Shown here piece after piece: positions 17,797-27,075 of a stretch of 64,000 nucleotides of DNA. The notes under the pieces are model-generated. The model was not told the DNA's origin, did not search any database, and saw only the letters and a list, made by a program, of their open reading frames with translations. A program made the position numbers and the translations under genes. Origin of the DNA: Planctomycetota bacterium (GTDB lineage: Bacteria > Planctomycetota > UBA1135 > GCA-002686595). How positions within the stretch are numbered: the stretch's first letter is position 1; every line of letters starts with the position of its first letter. Location: the NCBI GenBank assembly GCA_028823345.1, contig JAPKBR010000011.1, positions 21,445-85,444 of the forward strand, given 5' to 3'.

Positions 17797-19020
17797 ATGC
17801 GATCCAACCTCCTCCCTATCCTGACAGCGCTTGGGCTCTTGAGCCTCAGCCAAGCCTTCGCCCCTGACCCCGAGCCCCGTTGGTGGAAGGGCAACACCCA
17901 TACCCACACCCTTTGGAGTGACGGCAACGCCCTGCCCGAATACGCTGTGACTTGGTATAAGGACCGGGGCTATCACTTTTTGGCTCTCACCGATCACAAC
18001 ATCCTGCAGGAATCGGAAACCTGGTTCCCCGTTGCCACTGCCGGCGGTGCACGCTTGCAACCGGACCAAGTGAAGGCCGTACTCGAATCCAAAAACCCTC
18101 TTCTGGAAGAACGCACCCGCGAAGGCCAACGGGAAGTGCGTCTCAACCGACACACGGAATTGGTGCAACGGTTTTCCGAGCCCGGTAAGTTTCTGCTTGT
18201 TCCCGGGGAAGAGGTCACGTCCAGTTGGCGCTCGCCCGGCCCTGAAGGCCGCGGACACCCGGTACACATCAACGCCATTGGCCTGGAAGCATTCATCCCC
18301 CCCGCCCGGGGAACGTCGGTGGTGGACGTGCTCAACCAAGTCTTCGATGCAATTGCTGCCCAGGAAAAATCCCAAGGGAGCTCGGTTTTTGGACACCTGA
18401 ACCACCCCAACTTTGGCTGGGGGGTCTCCTGGGAAGACATGGCCCGTATCCGTGCGGGAATCTTCTTTGAAGTTTTCAACGGCCACACGGGCACGGCCGA
18501 TGCGGGGAATGAGAATCACCCCGGCACCGACGAAATGTGGGACCGGGCCAACATCCTGCGTCTGACCGAACTCAAGCTGCCCCTCTTGCGGGGGATCTCC
18601 ACCGATGACACACACCACTACCACGGGGGGAAGGTGGCAGGCCCCGGCCGGGGCTGGATTGTGGTGCGCGCAAAGTCCCTGGACCTCGATTCCTTGACCC
18701 AAGCCATGCGCGCCGGAGACTTTTACTCCAGCTCCGGGGTAGACCTTCAAGACCTAAAAGTGACCCCGACCTCCTATTCCCTGCAAGCCAAGGTGCGCGA
18801 GGGAGAAGCCCTGACCATCGAGTTTGTGGGGGCGCGCAAGGGCGATGCGCCGGAGCCCGTGGTATTCAGCACCAGTCAAGGTGCAGAGGCGAGCTACACC
18901 TTCCAAGGGGACGAACTTTTCGTGCGTGCCCGGGTCACATCAAATCTTCCCCATCCAGCACCCAAGGTGGAAGGCGAAACCCAAAGAGCCTGGACCCAAC
19001 CGGTGCTACCCGGGCGTTGA
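17797..19020 (+). CDS. Exported PHP-domain metallohydrolase (CehA/McbA family)
   Basis: 407 residues from the ATG at 17797, chosen because it begins a signal peptide (MRSNLLPILTALGLLSLSQA). The mature protein starts with the PHP metal site WWKGNTHTHTLWSDG (His near 35 and 37) followed by LALTDHN (Asp66-His67). Later ligands are suggested by GHLNHPN and STDDTHHYHGG. CehA/McbA proteins are metal-dependent hydrolases of phosphoester or carbamate bonds. Here the substrate is unknown. The C-terminal about 100 residues form a beta-rich tail. It lies 25 bases after the DUF418-type gene, same strand, probably in the same transcript. Confidence 0.82.
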   Translation: MRSNLLPILTALGLLSLSQAFAPDPEPRWWKGNTHTHTLWSDGNALPEYAVTWYKDRGYHFLALTDHNILQESETWFPVATAGGARLQPDQVKAVLESKNPLLEERTREGQREVRLNRHTELVQRFSEPGKFLLVPGEEVTSSWRSPGPEGRGHPVHINAIGLEAFIPPARGTSVVDVLNQVFDAIAAQEKSQGSSVFGHLNHPNFGWGVSWEDMARIRAGIFFEVFNGHTGTADAGNENHPGTDEMWDRANILRLTELKLPLLRGISTDDTHHYHGGKVAGPGRGWIVVRAKSLDLDSLTQAMRAGDFYSSSGVDLQDLKVTPTSYSLQAKVREGEALTIEFVGARKGDAPEPVVFSTSQGAEASYTFQGDELFVRARVTSNLPHPAPKVEGETQRAWTQPVLPGR

Positions 19021-19037
19021 ATGTTATTGGGTACGGG

Positions 19038-19976
19038 TCACCAAAAAAGGCCTTGGCCCTCTTCCAGCTTGCCGGGGTCGAGGGGCTTGCCCAGCAATCC
19101 GTACAGGATTCCAAGACCCTTCGCGCAGACCGCGCGCCCCTGCCCCCGGGGCAAAGCCAACAACCAAACCATGGGCAAAAGGGCCACATCCAAGATCCAA
19201 AATCCAGCCCAAGCGGTCAGGTTTCCATGGGCGTGTAAGAAACGCACGGAGCCCAGGCCCATCAGGAATTTGCGCCGGGGGTTGTAGCCCCCACCCGTGG
19301 CACTCGATGCCCTGTGCATTGCTCGGGCATTCCCCACCAGGCAATTCTCCCAGCCCCCCGCTTCCCCGCGCACGCCTAGATCCAAGTCTTCGGTGTAGGC
19401 GAAGTAGCCTTCGTCAAACAGGCCTATTTGCTCAAGACACTCCCGCCGGGCAAGCAGCACACAACCTGGCACATAATCCACGCGCTTGGTTTTTTGCCAG
19501 GTAGGGCCGTCCAGTTCTCCCTGTCCCATGAGGGCCGAAAGATTCGCATGGAGACCCAGCATCCCGCCCACGGCCCAAAGGCGCGCGGGCTCCCCCGGTT
19601 GAACAATGCGCGGGCCCAACAGGCCAGCCCCGTTCCGTTGCTCTGCTTCCTGCACCAGTTGATCGACACAGCGGGGATCCACCAGGGCATCGTTGTTCAC
19701 AAAGAGCACAAAGCGCGCGCCCTGCTCGAGGGCCAAGCGCGCGCCCTGATTGGCAGCCGCGCCAAAACCCAAGTTGGTGGGATTGACCAGAATCTGCGCC
19801 TCGGGAAACTGGGCGCGTACAAGGGCGAGGGAATCATCCCGTGAGCCATTGTCCACAAACAGGATGCGCTCCGCGGAAACTCCGGCGGCGGTCAGGGCGG
19901 CGAGGCAATCCAGATTGCCCGGGCCCCCATTCCAATTGACCACAACCCCAAACACTTTTGGCTGGTCGACGCTCAT
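19038..19976 (-). CDS. Glycosyltransferase family 2 (rhamnosyltransferase-like)
   Basis: 312 residues. GT-A fold glycosyltransferase with the N-terminal VVNWNGGPGNLDCLAAL, the nucleotide-sugar region ILFVDNGSRDDSLAL, TNLGFGAAANQGA, the metal-binding FVNNDALVDP, and an acceptor-side FDEGYFAYTEDLDLGVR. This order matches WbbL/rhamnosyltransferase-type GT2 enzymes that build O-antigen-like or exopolysaccharide glycans. A hydrophobic stretch near the C-terminus (AGFWILDVALLPMVWLLAL) may attach it to the membrane. Its ATG overlaps the xseA stop (ATGA), an unusual pairing with a DNA-repair gene. Confidence 0.9.
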   Translation of the reverse strand: MSVDQPKVFGVVVNWNGGPGNLDCLAALTAAGVSAERILFVDNGSRDDSLALVRAQFPEAQILVNPTNLGFGAAANQGARLALEQGARFVLFVNNDALVDPRCVDQLVQEAEQRNGAGLLGPRIVQPGEPARLWAVGGMLGLHANLSALMGQGELDGPTWQKTKRVDYVPGCVLLARRECLEQIGLFDEGYFAYTEDLDLGVRGEAGGWENCLVGNARAMHRASSATGGGYNPRRKFLMGLGSVRFLHAHGNLTAWAGFWILDVALLPMVWLLALPRGQGRAVCAKGLGILYGLLGKPLDPGKLEEGQGLFW

Positions 19977-21352
19977 GCTACGCCTTCGTCTTCGGTGCCT
20001 TCCGCACTTGTTTCCACCACAGACCGCAGCCGTCCCGAGGCCAAGATCGTCTCGATGGTGGCTCCCGGTTGCACGTTCTCGGCCGAGCGCAGGGCACGGT
20101 TTTCAGCGTCTCTGGTGATCGAGTATCCACGATCCAAAACCGCCAAGGGCGAGAGAGCCTTGAGCCCGCGGGTGACCAGTTCCAGTCGCTGCTGGCGGCT
20201 CTCGAAAACCTGGTCGAGGGCTCCTTCGAGTTGTGGCCCCAATGTTTCGAGCCGCGAGCGGCCCTGTTCTAGCTTGAGGGCGGGGTCGCACTTGGCTAGG
20301 CGCGTAGAGAGGGTCGTGAGCACCTCGACCTTTGTCTGAATCGAACGTCCCGCCCCGTGAATCAGCCGCGTCCGCAACCCCTGCAATCGATCCATGGGCA
20401 GCACCAACAGATTTTTCGCGTCGCGCAGTACAGGTCGACTGGCCAATCGCTCAAGGGCCTCTGCCCGTTGGTCCCAAGTTCGGCCAAAGGCCCGGGAAAG
20501 GTGTTCATGGGCCCGTTCGAGGGAATCCAAGAAAGCCGCGCGCTCGGGCACCGCCACCAGCGCGGCGTCGGTGGGAGTGTGGGCTCGATGGTCCGCCACA
20601 TAGTCGATCAGGGTGGTGTCGCTTTCGTGACCCACCCCGCTAATCACCGGCACGGGGCAGCGGTACACCGCTTCCGCCACGGCCAACTCATTGAAGGTCC
20701 AAAGGTCTTCCAAGGACCCTCCGCCGCGAATCACGCAGATCAAGTCCACGCCACTGGCTACCAGGCGATCGATGGCCCCGGCCACCAACTCGGCACTGCC
20801 TTTGCCCTGAACCCGCGCGTGGGAAAGACGCAGGGGAAAATCCGGCCAGCGTTGTGCGTGGGTCTTTTGGAAATCCTGCCACCCGGCCGTATCCCGACTG
20901 GTGACCACGCCGATCATGCGCGGTAAAGACGGAATGGGTCGCTTGCGATCAAACCATCCCTTTGCCTTCAGGTCGGCCTTCAGCTTTTCCAGTTTGGCCA
21001 AGAGTGCGCCCAAGCCCTGACGCTCCACGCGCTCGACGATCAAGCTATAGGTCCCGCGCCCCGGGTACACATCGACCTTACCGTGCAGAATCAACTGATC
21101 ACCGGGATTGACCACCAGGTTCAGACGCTGCACCGTGTTCCTCCAAGCGATGCAGGAAAGTTGCGCGCTGGAGTCCTTCAGGTTGAAGTACATGTGGCCC
21201 GATTGGGCCAGAGTGCTTTGGGAAACCTCGCCCTCCACGGACACCCGCCCAAGACCTGCTAGCTGCTCCCCGACCCTGCGCGTGAACGCGCTGACCGTTT
21301 GCACAGCGGGGCCCTCGGGCTTTCTTGCTTCTGCCTGTTCAAAGAGGTCCAC
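19973..21352 (-). CDS. xseA: Exodeoxyribonuclease VII large subunit
   Basis: 459 residues. Subunit of the exonuclease that degrades single-stranded DNA to oligonucleotides. Visible are the N-terminal OB-fold (VSVEGEVSQSTLAQSGHMYF, LKDSSAQLSCIAWRN), the catalytic-domain blocks IGVVTSRDTAGWQDF, ICVIRGGGSLEDLWTFNE and GVGHESDTTLIDYVADHRAHTPTDA, and a long coiled-coil C-terminal half. The length is close to the usual 400-460. The start is a GTG at 21352; no ATG lies before the OB-fold. The small subunit xseB is not adjacent. The gene overlaps the downstream glycosyltransferase by four bases. Confidence 0.94.
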   Translation of the reverse strand: MDLFEQAEARKPEGPAVQTVSAFTRRVGEQLAGLGRVSVEGEVSQSTLAQSGHMYFNLKDSSAQLSCIAWRNTVQRLNLVVNPGDQLILHGKVDVYPGRGTYSLIVERVERQGLGALLAKLEKLKADLKAKGWFDRKRPIPSLPRMIGVVTSRDTAGWQDFQKTHAQRWPDFPLRLSHARVQGKGSAELVAGAIDRLVASGVDLICVIRGGGSLEDLWTFNELAVAEAVYRCPVPVISGVGHESDTTLIDYVADHRAHTPTDAALVAVPERAAFLDSLERAHEHLSRAFGRTWDQRAEALERLASRPVLRDAKNLLVLPMDRLQGLRTRLIHGAGRSIQTKVEVLTTLSTRLAKCDPALKLEQGRSRLETLGPQLEGALDQVFESRQQRLELVTRGLKALSPLAVLDRGYSITRDAENRALRSAENVQPGATIETILASGRLRSVVETSAEGTEDEGVA

Positions 21353-21469
21353 GGGATGTGCTGTGTTGGAGGTTCGACCCGCATGCTCCGGGCGGTTCCT
21401 GGGCCCAGTCTAGCCCGTGAACCCAAGAGGACGAAGAGTGGACCCGAGACTCTTGTTCCGATGCTCCAC

Positions 21470-22672
21470 TCAGTTGCCAGCGGGGGCATTTTTATCTGGA
21501 CCCCGATCACGGGCCAAGAGGGTGGGCCGGGGTACGAGTCCCGGCAAACCTGCGGCCTCCCAGGCCTTAGGCTCCGCCCGGGGCAAGATCAGTCGGAAGC
21601 GCCCCTCCAGGAAAGGCGTGCGCGCCCCCCCCACCATTTGAACTCCATCCGTGAGCTCTATGCGCAAACCCCCATCCACCCCCTTTTCGAGGGAAAGGGC
21701 ATCCGCGAATAGACGCCGCAGGGGCCGGCCCGCCCCGTCGAGTTCCACCAGTTGCACATCCCGCAGGACTCCCGCCACGAGGCCCCCCAATCCCGCCAAA
21801 CGCCAGCGCCCCACGCTGGGGTCGGCAGCCAGAAGGCGGTTGAATTCTTGACGCACTGCAATCAAATCCCAGAGCCCATCGTCCGGAGGTCCCCCCTGAG
21901 CTTCGGCCCCAAAGAGCTCCGGCAGAGCTTCAATCCAAGGGGCCGGGTTCACCCCAGGCAAGGTCACTCGGCGCACACCGCCCCGAGGCTTTCGCCCCCG
22001 GGTCGCGACCCCCGCAGCCCCATCAAAGGGCAGGCTGACTCCGCCGTGTTCTTCGTAGCCCTCTTCCAACAGGATGGTCACCGTGTAGCCCGCACGACTT
22101 GCCTCAAGCCGCAGGCGTTCGGCCGCCATCAACCCCGCCGGTCTGCCACGAGCATCCACGAGGCGCACCACCACGGGCCCTGCATGGCCATCCTCAAGGC
22201 GGCCGAGGGTCAGAATCTGATAATTGTGTACCCCGTCGGCTTCCAACAAGCCTTGTAGGGTTGCCCGCATTTCCTCCGCACGGACCTGGGCGTGGTCGGG
22301 GGCCGGCTTTGCCGGCTCGGTCCCTTTGTCCCCTTCCGCTGTGTTTCCACCTGCTGTGTTTCCGTCCACGGTGACCCCCCGCGCTTGGATCGCCAGATCC
22401 GAATCAGGCGCTCCTTTGATACCAGCCAGAGTGCCTTGAAAACGAAGCAACTCCATCTCGCGGGAAAACAGAAGCGCATCCTTTTGCGCCAATAGATCTT
22501 CAAGGACCGCGATGCGCAGCAGGCTCTCCTCCAGCGCCGGGTCCACTTTAAGGGTCGGCGCAATCACCACCACGGGGGCCTGTTCATCGAGCACCGGGTC
22601 CACTTGTTTTGAGTTCGCCCCCTCGTCAGCACAACCCATGAGAAGCAAACACACGGCCAAAAAGCATCTCAT
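21470..22672 (-). CDS. Putative lipoprotein with N-terminal coiled coil, function unknown
   Basis: 400 residues from the ATG at 22672, chosen because it starts a lipoprotein signal (MRCFLAVCLLLMGCADE, lipobox LMGC). The upstream open frame lacks coding character. A coiled coil follows (LEESLLRIAVLEDLLAQKD and on to about residue 80), then a low-complexity Gly/Thr/Ala linker (VDGNTAGGNTAEGDKG) and a globular beta-rich region (AGPVVVRLVDARGRPAGLM, LWDLIAVRQEFNRLLAAD, VQLVELDGAGRPLRRLF). I do not recognise the family. The start overlaps the upstream stop by one base (TGATG), so it is translationally coupled to the membrane protein at 22672-23253. Confidence 0.7.
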   Translation of the reverse strand: MRCFLAVCLLLMGCADEGANSKQVDPVLDEQAPVVVIAPTLKVDPALEESLLRIAVLEDLLAQKDALLFSREMELLRFQGTLAGIKGAPDSDLAIQARGVTVDGNTAGGNTAEGDKGTEPAKPAPDHAQVRAEEMRATLQGLLEADGVHNYQILTLGRLEDGHAGPVVVRLVDARGRPAGLMAAERLRLEASRAGYTVTILLEEGYEEHGGVSLPFDGAAGVATRGRKPRGGVRRVTLPGVNPAPWIEALPELFGAEAQGGPPDDGLWDLIAVRQEFNRLLAADPSVGRWRLAGLGGLVAGVLRDVQLVELDGAGRPLRRLFADALSLEKGVDGGLRIELTDGVQMVGGARTPFLEGRFRLILPRAEPKAWEAAGLPGLVPRPTLLARDRGPDKNAPAGN

Positions 22673-23253
22673 CACTGAACCTCCAAAAGGGGCTGATCCA
22701 TGGCAGGTGTGGGCCGCTCCCGGAACTGCATAGGGTGCAAGACTCCGTCCAACACCAAGATCGGAGCCGTGGGTGCGGGCCCAAAGAGCACTCGCCGGTT
22801 TCCTTGGGATGTCGCATGCAGCACCCGCTGGACCGGATGGGTTCCCGGGGGCACGATGTCCAAAACCCCGCCCGCGCCCAGTTGCACCTGGCAAGCTGCA
22901 GAGGACAATTCAGGGGGTAAGGTCAAGAGCCAGGGTTCTCCCTCGCGCTTCAAGATTAGGCTCAAGGCAGCCCCGTCAAAAGCCTGGCGCTCGGGTCCTG
23001 GATGCAGGGGTTCGAGGCGCACCACAGCGTTCACTTCATCTTCCCCAGCGGCTGCAGTCCATTCCACTTCCCATCCCGCAACCAGACTCTCGGTCTGCTC
23101 CGGAGGTACCACCCGCACAGGCACCTTGGAAGGCCAAGAACGCACGAGCACCACCCCGGCCGCCAACAGCAGGCCGAGCCCCAACAGCACCCAGGGCAAG
23201 GCCCCCATGGGGGATTCACCCGGGCCCGCTTCATCCCGTTCAAAATCGCGCAT
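22672..23253 (-). CDS. Single-pass membrane-anchored protein, function unknown
   Basis: 193 residues from the ATG at 23253 (a TTG two codons upstream is also open). Charged N-terminal tail of about 17 residues, then one strong membrane segment (ALPWVLLGLGLLLAAGVVLV), then a beta-rich periplasmic domain of about 150 residues with strands such as AALSLILKREGEPWLLTL and CQVQLGAGGVLDIV. Not recognised. It sits between an exported HEAT protein and a lipoprotein, 25 bases after the former and overlapping the latter, so the three probably form an envelope operon read right to left. Confidence 0.65.
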   Translation of the reverse strand: MRDFERDEAGPGESPMGALPWVLLGLGLLLAAGVVLVRSWPSKVPVRVVPPEQTESLVAGWEVEWTAAAGEDEVNAVVRLEPLHPGPERQAFDGAALSLILKREGEPWLLTLPPELSSAACQVQLGAGGVLDIVPPGTHPVQRVLHATSQGNRRVLFGPAPTAPILVLDGVLHPMQFRERPTPAMDQPLLEVQ

Positions 23254-23278
23254 CACCAACCCCTAGAACGACCGGAGC

Positions 23279-24079
23279 TCAAACATCGTCCCACTTTTTG
23301 CGCTTATTGTCATTCCACCATTTGCGCCAATCATTCGGCGTGCGGATGGTGGCCCCCGATAGCCCCTGCAACGTGGTGATCATCGACGCGGCAATCACAT
23401 CATAACGCTCCTGGGCTTCGCGATCGGTGGACGCCCCTTCCTTGGCGTTGTAAGCAGAGTTCAGCACCTTGAGGATCTCCTCAAAGACCTCCTTGCGAAC
23501 CTTTTGATCCTTCTTGCTGTAGTTCCCGAGGGCTTCAGCGGCGGCAGCCTGGATCGCAGCATACTTGTTCACCAAAAGATCAATCAGGACCTTGCGGCCT
23601 TTGTTGTCCACAGTCATGCCCAAGGACAAGACCAATTGGCGCTGAAGTTTCACATCCTTGCGGTGCTTCTTGTTGTCAATCCACTTCATCAATTCCGGCG
23701 CGCTCTCGGGTCCCATACGCCCGAATGCCACGGCAACCGCCACAAACAGCATGTTGTTGGGTCGGCCGTCCTTGTCCGCCTTGCGCTTCTCGTTCAAGCT
23801 TCGAGACAGGATGCGGATGATGTCCTTGCGATCCTTGGGACCGCACATTTCCCACTCACCCAACATGCTGTCCACCTCCGCAAGGGCTTCCCGATCTTCA
23901 TCCCCGCGCTTCTTGATGTGCCCCGCGAAGGCGTCGACCAATTCCTTGATTTCGGGACGCTTGTCGGGTTTTTCCTCTTCGTCCTGGAACAGGACCGGAG
24001 TCGGTTCCGGGGGCAAGATCGGTGCAGCAACCGGGGCCGCGATGGGGCAAGTGAGGAAGAACAGCAGGGAGTGGATCAT
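23279..24079 (-). CDS. Exported HEAT-like repeat protein with C-terminal W-x-x-WW motif
   Basis: 266 residues. Short signal peptide (MIHSLLFFLTCPIAAPVAA) and an acidic/Pro linker, then helical repeats (LFVAVAVAFGRMGPESAPELM, LQRQLVLSLGMTVDNKGRKVL, YAAIQAAAAEALGNYSKKD) of HEAT type. The protein ends TPNDWRKWWNDNKRKKW, the same W-x-x-WW theme seen at the end of the HEAT region of the VWA protein at 5019-6884. First gene of a probable three-gene operon with the membrane protein and lipoprotein downstream. A scaffold role in the envelope is an inference from architecture only. Confidence 0.75.
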   Translation of the reverse strand: MIHSLLFFLTCPIAAPVAAPILPPEPTPVLFQDEEEKPDKRPEIKELVDAFAGHIKKRGDEDREALAEVDSMLGEWEMCGPKDRKDIIRILSRSLNEKRKADKDGRPNNMLFVAVAVAFGRMGPESAPELMKWIDNKKHRKDVKLQRQLVLSLGMTVDNKGRKVLIDLLVNKYAAIQAAAAEALGNYSKKDQKVRKEVFEEILKVLNSAYNAKEGASTDREAQERYDVIAASMITTLQGLSGATIRTPNDWRKWWNDNKRKKWDDV

Positions 24080-24176
24080 GGTATTCGTGGGTCTTGGGGC
24101 CTGGCCCTATCCTAGGGTCGCGAGGGGTGCAAAACCCGTCCGAGACTGGTCGGGGAGGGTAGAGCGCCGGTTAGAT

Positions 24177-25610
24177 CTAGCAAAAAGGATGCCGGGGCAC
24201 CATTTCATCCCCATCCAGAGAGAGGCCCAGGGCCTCGGAAGGGGTGGCTCCCCCCTCCAGAGCAGCCGCCAGGCGGGCTCCTTTGACCCTCGTTTCCCTT
24301 TCCTCTGCAACGGGGTCGGAGGCAGCGGTGATTCCGCCCCCCACCCAAAAAGTGACCTCTTGGGTGGACTCCGGACCCTGGGGCCGGGCCACCAGGGTCC
24401 GGATCAGAATGTTGAAGAGCCCATTCCCCGCGCAGTCCAGGAAACCGAGGCTGCCGGTGAAGAATCCGCGGCCCTCCCCCTCCAGCCGGGCGATGGCCTC
24501 CATGGAACGCAGCTTGGGCGCTCCGCTGATCGAGCCCCCTGGGAACAGAGCCGCCAGAGCATCGAAGGCCGTGCGTCCCTCAGCCAGGTCGGCGCTCACA
24601 TCTGCAGCCAGATGCAACACCGATGCGTGGCTCTCCAATTCAGGCAAGGGACCCACGCGCACGCTGCCCACCTGGGCCACCCGTGAACAATCATTCCGCA
24701 CCAAATCAACGATCATGGCGAGCTCGGCCCGATCCTTCTCGCTTGCCAAGAGTTCCTTAGCATTGGCCCGGTCTTCGACGGGAGTCCGTCCCCGGGGCAA
24801 AGTCCCCTTGATCGGCCGCGAGCGCAATTTTCCCGCGCTGCATTCCATCAGCAGTTCCGGTGACGAAGACAACAGGGACAGGTGCTCGCTCCCCAAGTAC
24901 CCCATATAGGGCGCGGGGTTCCAGCGGCGCAGTGCCAAGTACAAGTTCACCGGATCGGCGCCGATGGTGCGCGTCATGCGATGGGCAAGGTTCGCCTGAT
25001 AGTATTCTCCCGCCGCGATCTCTGCCTGGGCGATGCGGATGCGTTCCTGATGGATCGGCGCGGGGGTGTGGCGCACCAGGGGACCGAGGGGTTCCCAAGT
25101 GGAGGGTGTGCGAGGTTCCGCCATGAGGGTCGCGACCCTTGCCGCCCGTTCCTCAACGCTGGGCCGTCCGTCACCAGGCTCTTCCCCCAGCACCAGGTAA
25201 CTTTTCCCCGCCTGATGGTCCGTGACCACAAAATCCGTATAGAGCCCGCCCAAGATCGGATCCCTCAAGCCCGGCTCCACGGGCAGGTCCAACTCCTCGC
25301 CGGTAACACCCAGGTCATAGGCAAGGGCCCCCATGAAGCCTCCTTGGAACGGACCGGGGACTGGCTCGCAACCCTCGGCCGGCACCAAGCTGGCGCAATA
25401 GCTTTCCAGTTCCGCAAGGCATCGGGGCAGGGAGATTCCCTCCAGAGGCTCGAACCCGATCAAGCTGAAGTGCCGGGGTTGCCCAGCGGCACTGTCCAGC
25501 AAGACCACCCCGCGCAAGCCCCCAAGGGCCAGCAAAAGCTGCTCTCCATTCAAGGCCTGATCAAGGGCGCGCACCCTTGGACGGAAAATGAACGGGGGGG
25601 CCTGGGGCAT
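24177..25610 (-). CDS. pabB: Aminodeoxychorismate synthase component I (chorismate-binding)
   Basis: 477 residues from the ATG at 25610; a TTG at 25631 is the alternative. Converts chorismate plus ammonia to 4-amino-4-deoxychorismate for folate synthesis. It shows the chorismate-binding blocks SSSPELLMEC, RSRPIKGTLPRG with the PIKGT lysine (about 268) that distinguishes aminodeoxychorismate synthase from anthranilate synthase, AELAMIVDLVRNDCSRVA, PGGSISGAPKLRSMEAI, and GFFTGSLGF. Anthranilate synthase TrpE is the main alternative, but PIKGT argues against it. No pabA-type amidotransferase or pabC lies adjacent. Divergent from the MFS gene. Confidence 0.92.
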   Translation of the reverse strand: MPQAPPFIFRPRVRALDQALNGEQLLLALGGLRGVVLLDSAAGQPRHFSLIGFEPLEGISLPRCLAELESYCASLVPAEGCEPVPGPFQGGFMGALAYDLGVTGEELDLPVEPGLRDPILGGLYTDFVVTDHQAGKSYLVLGEEPGDGRPSVEERAARVATLMAEPRTPSTWEPLGPLVRHTPAPIHQERIRIAQAEIAAGEYYQANLAHRMTRTIGADPVNLYLALRRWNPAPYMGYLGSEHLSLLSSSPELLMECSAGKLRSRPIKGTLPRGRTPVEDRANAKELLASEKDRAELAMIVDLVRNDCSRVAQVGSVRVGPLPELESHASVLHLAADVSADLAEGRTAFDALAALFPGGSISGAPKLRSMEAIARLEGEGRGFFTGSLGFLDCAGNGLFNILIRTLVARPQGPESTQEVTFWVGGGITAASDPVAEERETRVKGARLAAALEGGATPSEALGLSLDGDEMVPRHPFC

Positions 25611-25687
25611 CCGAGCAGGATAGCGGCTCAAATGCCGTGGGGTGCAAAGAATGCACTGCCCGCCTTCGCAGCCAGTACCCTGCGCCC

Positions 25688-27013
25688 ATGACCCAGTCCC
25701 CCACCGCTCCCCGCAAGGCCCTCCTGCTGGCCTTCTCCATCGTCTTCCTCGACATGATCGGGTTCAGCGTCCTGTTCCCCCTCTTCCCCAGCCTGCTCGA
25801 ACACTACGTCACGAACGAAGGACCCGATTCCCTAGTGGGGCAACTGTCCCACTGGCTTTCAGGCCTCGCCGCAGGTGCAGATGGCGGAGTCGAAGACATG
25901 GCCTTGTACGCATTCTTCGGAGGCATCTTGGGCTCGCTCTATTCGGTGCTGCAATTTTTGTTCGCTCCCTATTGGGGTTCCCTGAGCGACACTCGCGGTC
26001 GGCGCCCGGTACTGCTCTTGACCCTGGGGGGCACGGTGCTCTCCTATGTGGTCTGGTTCTTCGCCGGACCTTTTTGGCTGTTGATCGTGGCGCGCCTAGT
26101 GGGAGGCATCATGGCCGGCAACATCTCCACCGCCACGGCGGTCGTGGCGGATGTGACCGATGGTGCCAACCGCGCCAAGGGCATGGGCATGATCGGTGCG
26201 GGCATCGGCTTGGGCTTTGTGCTGGGTCCCGCCCTGGGAGGCTTGACCGCCGGCTGGGATTTGACCAAGAGCCTGCCCGGTCTCGTGCCCTATGGGCTCA
26301 ACCCCTTCAGTGGCTGCGCCCTCATCGCTCTTGTGATTTCCCTGATGAACTTCATCGTGGCCCTGCGGTTTTTGCCCGAGACCTTGCCCCCCCAGCTCCG
26401 GGGAGCCAATGCGAAAACCCGCACCCTGCACCCGTTCAAAGCCCTCAAGAGCATCGACAATCCAAGCCTGCGACGCACGAACCTGGCCTACTTCAGCTAC
26501 CTCCTGGCCTTCGCCGCCATGGAGTTCACCCTGGCGTTCATGACCACCAGCCGGCTGGACTTTAAGCCCATGGACAACGCCTACATGTTCATCTTTGTGG
26601 GCCTGACCATTGCCCTGGTGCAAGGCGGTTTGGTGCGCCGCTTGAGCCCGATTCTAGGGGAGGGCAAACTCGGCCGGTCGGGAATCATGCTGACCGTGCC
26701 CGGCTTCCTGCTGGTGGGCCTCACCCACAGCGTTGGACAACTTTACCTGGGCTTGGCGTTCCTGGCGGTGGGCTCGGCCTTCGTCATGCCGTCCCTCTCG
26801 TCCCTGGCCAGCCGGCTTTCCCCGCGGGAGTCCCAGGGATTCTCCCTGGGCATTTTCCGATCCATGGGCAGTGCTGCCCGGGCGGCAGGCCCGATCCTGG
26901 GAGGTGCCCTGTTCTTCAGTTGGGCATCCGAGGCGCCCTACTTACTAGGGGCGGTTTTCCTCTTCATCCCTCTCTTGCTGCTACGCGGAGTCAGCGCACC
27001 CGAAGACGTCTGA
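25688..27013 (+). CDS. Major facilitator superfamily transporter (TetA/multidrug-like)
   Basis: 441 residues from the ATG at 25688. Twelve predicted membrane helices. MFS motif A appears between helices 2 and 3 as WGSLSDTRGRRPVLLL, and a motif C-like segment as GMIGAGIGLGFVLGPALGG in helix 5, typical of drug:proton antiporters such as TetA/Bmr. A long loop of about 35 residues after helix 1 (NEGPDSLVGQLSHWLSGLAAG) is unusual for the family. Substrate not predictable. Followed by a 15-bp perfect hairpin at 27076-27109 that probably ends its transcript. Confidence 0.88.
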   Translation: MTQSPTAPRKALLLAFSIVFLDMIGFSVLFPLFPSLLEHYVTNEGPDSLVGQLSHWLSGLAAGADGGVEDMALYAFFGGILGSLYSVLQFLFAPYWGSLSDTRGRRPVLLLTLGGTVLSYVVWFFAGPFWLLIVARLVGGIMAGNISTATAVVADVTDGANRAKGMGMIGAGIGLGFVLGPALGGLTAGWDLTKSLPGLVPYGLNPFSGCALIALVISLMNFIVALRFLPETLPPQLRGANAKTRTLHPFKALKSIDNPSLRRTNLAYFSYLLAFAAMEFTLAFMTTSRLDFKPMDNAYMFIFVGLTIALVQGGLVRRLSPILGEGKLGRSGIMLTVPGFLLVGLTHSVGQLYLGLAFLAVGSAFVMPSLSSLASRLSPRESQGFSLGIFRSMGSAARAAGPILGGALFFSWASEAPYLLGAVFLFIPLLLLRGVSAPEDV

Positions 27014-27075
27014 GCAAGAACACCTGCCAGCCCGGATCACCTGAGCCTACGCCACGGCAGAGCGAGCCTAAAATA

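Noticed and set aside
17773..18750. 325-residue minus-strand open frame opposite the PHP metallohydrolase
   Set aside because: Antisense to clear PHP motifs and without own domains.
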